A stretch of 33,668 nt of DNA from Isotricha intestinalis (lineage: Eukaryota > Ciliophora > Litostomatea > Vestibuliferida > Isotrichidae): positions 1 to 33,668 of the forward strand of contig JAJJLU010003748.1 in NCBI GenBank assembly GCA_023807065.1, read 5' to 3'. The notes beneath the pieces were generated by a model. The model was not told the origin of the DNA, ran no database searches, and saw only the letters and a list, made by a program, of their open reading frames with translations. The first letter of the stretch is position 1, and each line of letters begins with the position of its first letter. Of the stretch, positions 30,036 through 33,668 are shown piece by piece. Made by a program: the position numbers and the translations under genes.

Positions 30036-30836
30036 TTAAAACTTTTTCCCACTAAATGTTTGTAAAAGAAACATTGTTCTATTTTTAATATTTTTTAATT
30101 CTAACTTGTAATTTCTTTTTTGTAGTATTTTATTATTAATAGGATTTTTTTTAGGAGCTTTAGGAATAAATTCATTTAAAATATTTGAACTATTATTCAT
30201 ACTTATATTATTTGAAAATGTATTACTTATATTATTATTATTATTTCTTCCTTCATTTCTATAATAATTATTTTTACTTTTATAAGAATAATTTTGTATT
30301 AAGTTTTCAATTGAATTTGTTCGACTTATCATTTTTGATAAACTTAAATTTCTCCCGTTTTTATTTTTTGTGAATAATTTTAAATTTTGAATTAAATCAT
30401 GTGAATTTTTCATAAGTCTTTTATCATCAAAATTATTTTTAATTTTGGAACATTTATTTTCAGATTTATTTGGAGTTAAATTTTGAGAATAAATTTTTTT
30501 CCTTTTAACTGAAGAAGGTTCAGTTATTAATTTACTAATATTATTTGATGATTCATAATTTTTATTTATTGATTTATTATTTACAATCATACTTTCTAAT
30601 TTTTTTATTCTTGCTTCTAATTCATTTATCTTTATATTTAATTTTTGAATTGTTTTATCTTTTTCATCTAAAATTGTTGTTTCTGTTTTTGTTTCTTTTT
30701 CATTTGAAATATTACTGTTTGTAAATATTGATGGACTTTTATTTTCTTTTGTTTTATTTTTTCTCTTTGGAAATTTTAATAAATTTACATTACAAAAATT
30801 AATTTGAGACTTGTTTTTTAAAAGAGTATTTTTCAT
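30036..30836 (-). CDS. Basic Lys/Asn-rich protein with a short leucine-zipper segment (266 aa)
   Basis: A basic, Lys/Asn/Ser-rich protein whose only ordered-looking part is one amphipathic helix at about 57-86 (TIQKLNIKINELEARIKKLE) with leucine/isoleucine heptads, suited to dimerisation. The rest is disordered, with an Asn run near 198-203 and a conserved-looking basic C-terminus (KNRTMFLLQTFSGKKF). It has no membrane segment. It diverges from the TRAPPC11-like gene with 53 nt between start codons. No family is recognised and no function is assigned. Confidence 0.78.
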   Translation of the reverse strand: MKNTLLKNKSQINFCNVNLLKFPKRKNKTKENKSPSIFTNSNISNEKETKTETTILDEKDKTIQKLNIKINELEARIKKLESMIVNNKSINKNYESSNNISKLITEPSSVKRKKIYSQNLTPNKSENKCSKIKNNFDDKRLMKNSHDLIQNLKLFTKNKNGRNLSLSKMISRTNSIENLIQNYSYKSKNNYYRNEGRNNNNNISNTFSNNISMNNSSNILNEFIPKAPKKNPINNKILQKRNYKLELKNIKNRTMFLLQTFSGKKF

Positions 30837-30889
30837 TTTCTAAATTTTTTTTAAAATTAATTTTAATATATTAAATATTTTATAAAAAT
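30837..30889. promoter_or_regulatory. 53-nt divergent promoter
   Basis: Only 53 AT-rich nucleotides separate the two opposite start codons. No individual element is visible. Confidence 0.4.
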
Positions 30890-33668
30890 ATGATAGTTGA
30901 TGAAACATTTTTAGATATTCAAAAATCAACTGTTATAGGATTAAAAAATATAGAAAAAAAAGATGAAGAAAATTTAAAATTAGAAATTGATAATATTTAC
31001 TCAAATGTAAGGTATATTAATTTAAATGAAGAAATATTAAGAAATAAAACTACTTCTGAAGAAAAAGGAATGATATCAAGAAAATGGATAGATAATATAT
31101 TAAATAAATATCCTAGTTTTTCTATTTTTTGTTATTATGTTAATGAAGAACAAAAAAATTTAATTAATGAAAAATTATCTTATAATATTTCTTTTGATAT
31201 TGATAATACTTTATCTAAACTTTATGGTGATAAATCTGATTATAATAAGTTTATTTTTGTTTCTGTAAAAGTTAAAAATAAGAATAATATATCTTTCGTT
31301 AAAACTTTATTGAAAGAAATTTCTTCTAAATATCATTTGATTATTGATGAAAAATTTCCTTTTCAAACAGTTATTAATTTAATAAAATCAAAGTCAAATG
31401 AATTTTTCACAGAAAAAATTAATAATTATAAAAAGCAATTATCAAATAAAGAAAGTAGTGAATATATAATAAAGAAAAATATTAAAATAGGTATTTTATG
31501 TTATATAATTAATGATTTTAAAATTTTTGATTTCTTTGAAAGTGCATATAATTTAATGATAAAATTAGTACATGTAAAAAAATATAGTTTATGTAATCAA
31601 GATGAAAGAATTATTTTTTTTGAAATGAAAAATATATGTGATTGGTTAATATTTAATATTTTTAGGAATAATGGTTATAATGGAGAATATATTAAAAATA
31701 GATTAATTAATCATTTTTCTTATTTTAATTTTGAAGATTTTATTTCTAATGAAAATCTTTCTATTGAAATGAGAATAATAATTTTATTTTGGAAATTAAG
31801 AATATATGATTATTTTTCTAAACTAAGAAATGAATTTATAAATGATGCTTTTTGTAATTTTGAAAAAATTCATTCTATAATGAGATTAATAAAAACTTAT
31901 AATCTTAATAAAAATTATTTAGATTCATTAAATATTGATCCACAAATTAATGAAATGAATTCTAAATATTGTGAAAAATTACCAATATATATATTACAAG
32001 AAAAAAAAATAGAAGATGTTAATTTAATTATCAAAATTTATTATTGTAATTTAATTAAACAAAATATTCTTAATTATGAAAATTTACAAACAAAAGTAAA
32101 AAATTTAATTATTAATGGTTTATCTGATTTAAGAAGTGAAAATGAAAAATATACTTTTTATTTTTTTAAAACTGCTTCAACAATGAATATTATAGAAGAA
32201 AATAAAAAAAATTCTTTAAAATTTTTAAAAAATATTTTATATGGTGATAAAAGTTTATTTCTCCAAAATAATTTTCCAAAAATTTTTAATGATTTATTAA
32301 CTAAATATAATAAATTAATTAAAGAGAATGAAATGGAAAATTCAAGAGATAATTTCTTAAATATTATAAAAAAATCTTGTTTTGAAAAATTATCAAATGA
32401 AGAAAACACATTTTTAAATAATTTTTTTTCAAATTCTAATATAGAAGAAATAGAAAAAAAGAATTTAAAATTTTTTAAATTAAATCCAAATGAAATGTTT
32501 AATATAGATTTTTCCTTTTCAAATATTCATCCAAAAATTTTAGATATTATAACATTAAATTTAGAAATAAAAACATATTTAGATAATTCAATAAAAATTC
32601 CAATTAAAAAAATAAAAGTAATAGGAACAAAAGATAATAAACAATTTATAAATGAAGAAAATTTTGAATTATCAAATTCAAATCCTTTTACAAAAGAATT
32701 TAAAATGTTTACTTCTAAAAATGATAATGAATTAACAATATATTCAATTGATATTTTATTACAAAATGGAATTTTATTTTCATATTCTTTTAAACCTTAT
32801 TTAAATAAAACTATTATTTTAGATCAATTTGATAATAAAGATATTGATAAACATATTGTAATTAATTATCAAAAAGATATTCAAATGGGAGAATTTCAAT
32901 ATAAATATTTTAAAATTGATATTTCAAATAAATTAAAAGAAAGAATTAAAATTAATGAAATTAAATCATCTTTTAAACTTATTAGAAGAAAATCAAATGA
33001 AAATTTTGATTATGAATTTTTTTTAAAAGATGAAAATAATAATATAATAAATAAAAAAAATGAAGAATTAAATTTTGATGATATAAGAATGAATGAAGAT
33101 AATTCAGAAATTATAGAATTTATATTAAAAATAAATACAACAGGAGAATTTAAATTAGATTTTAAAATACATTTTAATCTATCAAGTTTAGAAATAAATA
33201 ATCTTTCTTTAGAATATGATTATGAAAATTTTTTTAAGATTTTAAGTGTACGTCCTTTAAATATAAAAAGTACTTCAGATTCATCTATTATTTTTGGAAA
33301 AGATAAAAATAATATAAAAATAAAACCAACTTTTCATCCTTTTAAAATACAATCAATTTTAAATAATTCAATTATTGAAGATGTTATAATTAAAAATATT
33401 GAAATTTATCCTTTCAATTCTTTTATTAATATTTCTTCACCTATTACTAAATTATTAGAAAAAAATTATGAACAAATTATTTTATCAAATACTCAATTTA
33501 TTATTCCTTTTCATGTTATTGTTAATGAAGATTTTAATGGAGAAATTGGATATTTTCAATTAAAATGGACTACAAAAAATTTAGAAAATTATTCATTTAA
33601 TAAATGAAACTAAATTCTCTTTTAAAGATTTAAAATCTGAAGAAGAATGTAAAAAAATTGATTTAAAA
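30890..33668 (+). CDS. TRAPPC11-like trafficking protein, frameshift near the window end, 3' incomplete
   Basis: TRAPPC11 is a large subunit of the TRAPP III tethering complex, acting on ER-to-Golgi and autophagy vesicles with Rab1-type GTPases. The match to its N-terminal region is by pattern: GMISRKW at 60-66 followed by a hydrophobic strand (FSIFCYYVN), FVSVKVK at 123-129, EFFTEKINNYKKQL at 171-184, and then the foie-gras-type helical segment (KIGILCYIINDFKIFDFFES and beyond, from about 199). The C-terminal part is beta-rich, as in the family's gryzun region. The frame ends at TGA 33605-33607 after 905 codons. The +1 frame continues to the window edge as coding-like sequence (ETKFSFKDLKSEEECKK) that fits the family after the LKW segment. 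So the true gene probably runs on, with a one-base lesion, a sequencing error or a frameshift near 33604. Confidence 0.75.

Noticed and set aside
1..33668. tRNA, rRNA, CRISPR or mobile-element sequences
   Set aside because: No T-loop-like GTTCGA pattern with a matching fold, no rRNA-like GC-rich block, no repeat-spacer array, and no transposase or terminal repeats were found by reading.

Overview
The window is eukaryotic nuclear DNA from a very AT-rich, gene-dense protist (about four fifths A+T by eye, not counted). Supporting signs are spliceosomal GT-AG introns of 34 and 43 nt inside a YIPF6/Yip1-type gene, a Rab GTPase, a TRAPPC11-type trafficking subunit, an insulin-degrading-enzyme relative, long Asn-rich low-complexity proteins and the absence of any bacterial operon signal. 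A SPAG1-like dynein assembly factor and many coiled-coil proteins point to a ciliated cell. Intact genes use CAA for Gln, TGG for Trp and nearly always TAA as stop, so the nuclear code looks standard. A ciliate with the standard code would fit, but this placement is inference.

Left part (1-8475): a stretch of damaged genes. It holds a minus-strand relic (82-340), a relic whose first helix resembles a mitochondrial carrier (1211-1598), a heavily frameshifted PP2C-type phosphatase (about 2184-4080), an insulinase-family M16 metalloprotease with an intact catalytic half and a broken C-terminal half (7668-4694, minus), and a short coding-like scrap (7941-8093). Their nonsense codons lie mostly where Gln or Trp would be expected.

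Centre (8476-20224): a 717-aa low-complexity protein, a three-exon YIPF6-like Golgi membrane protein, a four-helix membrane protein (minus), a 1,649-aa Asn-rich protein with a PH-like N-terminus, and a 452-aa coiled-coil protein.

Right part (20396-33668): a compact run of alternating genes. In order these are an 834-aa coiled-coil protein (minus), a 145-aa single-pass membrane protein, a 574-aa Lys/Glu-rich coiled-coil protein, a Rab GTPase (minus), a 541-aa coiled-coil protein, a SPAG1-like TPR protein (minus), a four-helix membrane protein (minus), a 266-aa Lys/Asn-rich protein (minus) and a TRAPPC11-like protein whose reading frame shifts by +1 just before the window ends. Divergent pairs are separated by as little as 42 nt.

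Taken together, the recognisable genes cover vesicle traffic (Rab, YIPF6, TRAPPC11) and cilium assembly (SPAG1-like). There is no evidence that they form a functional cluster. I see no tRNA, rRNA, CRISPR array or recognisable transposon.
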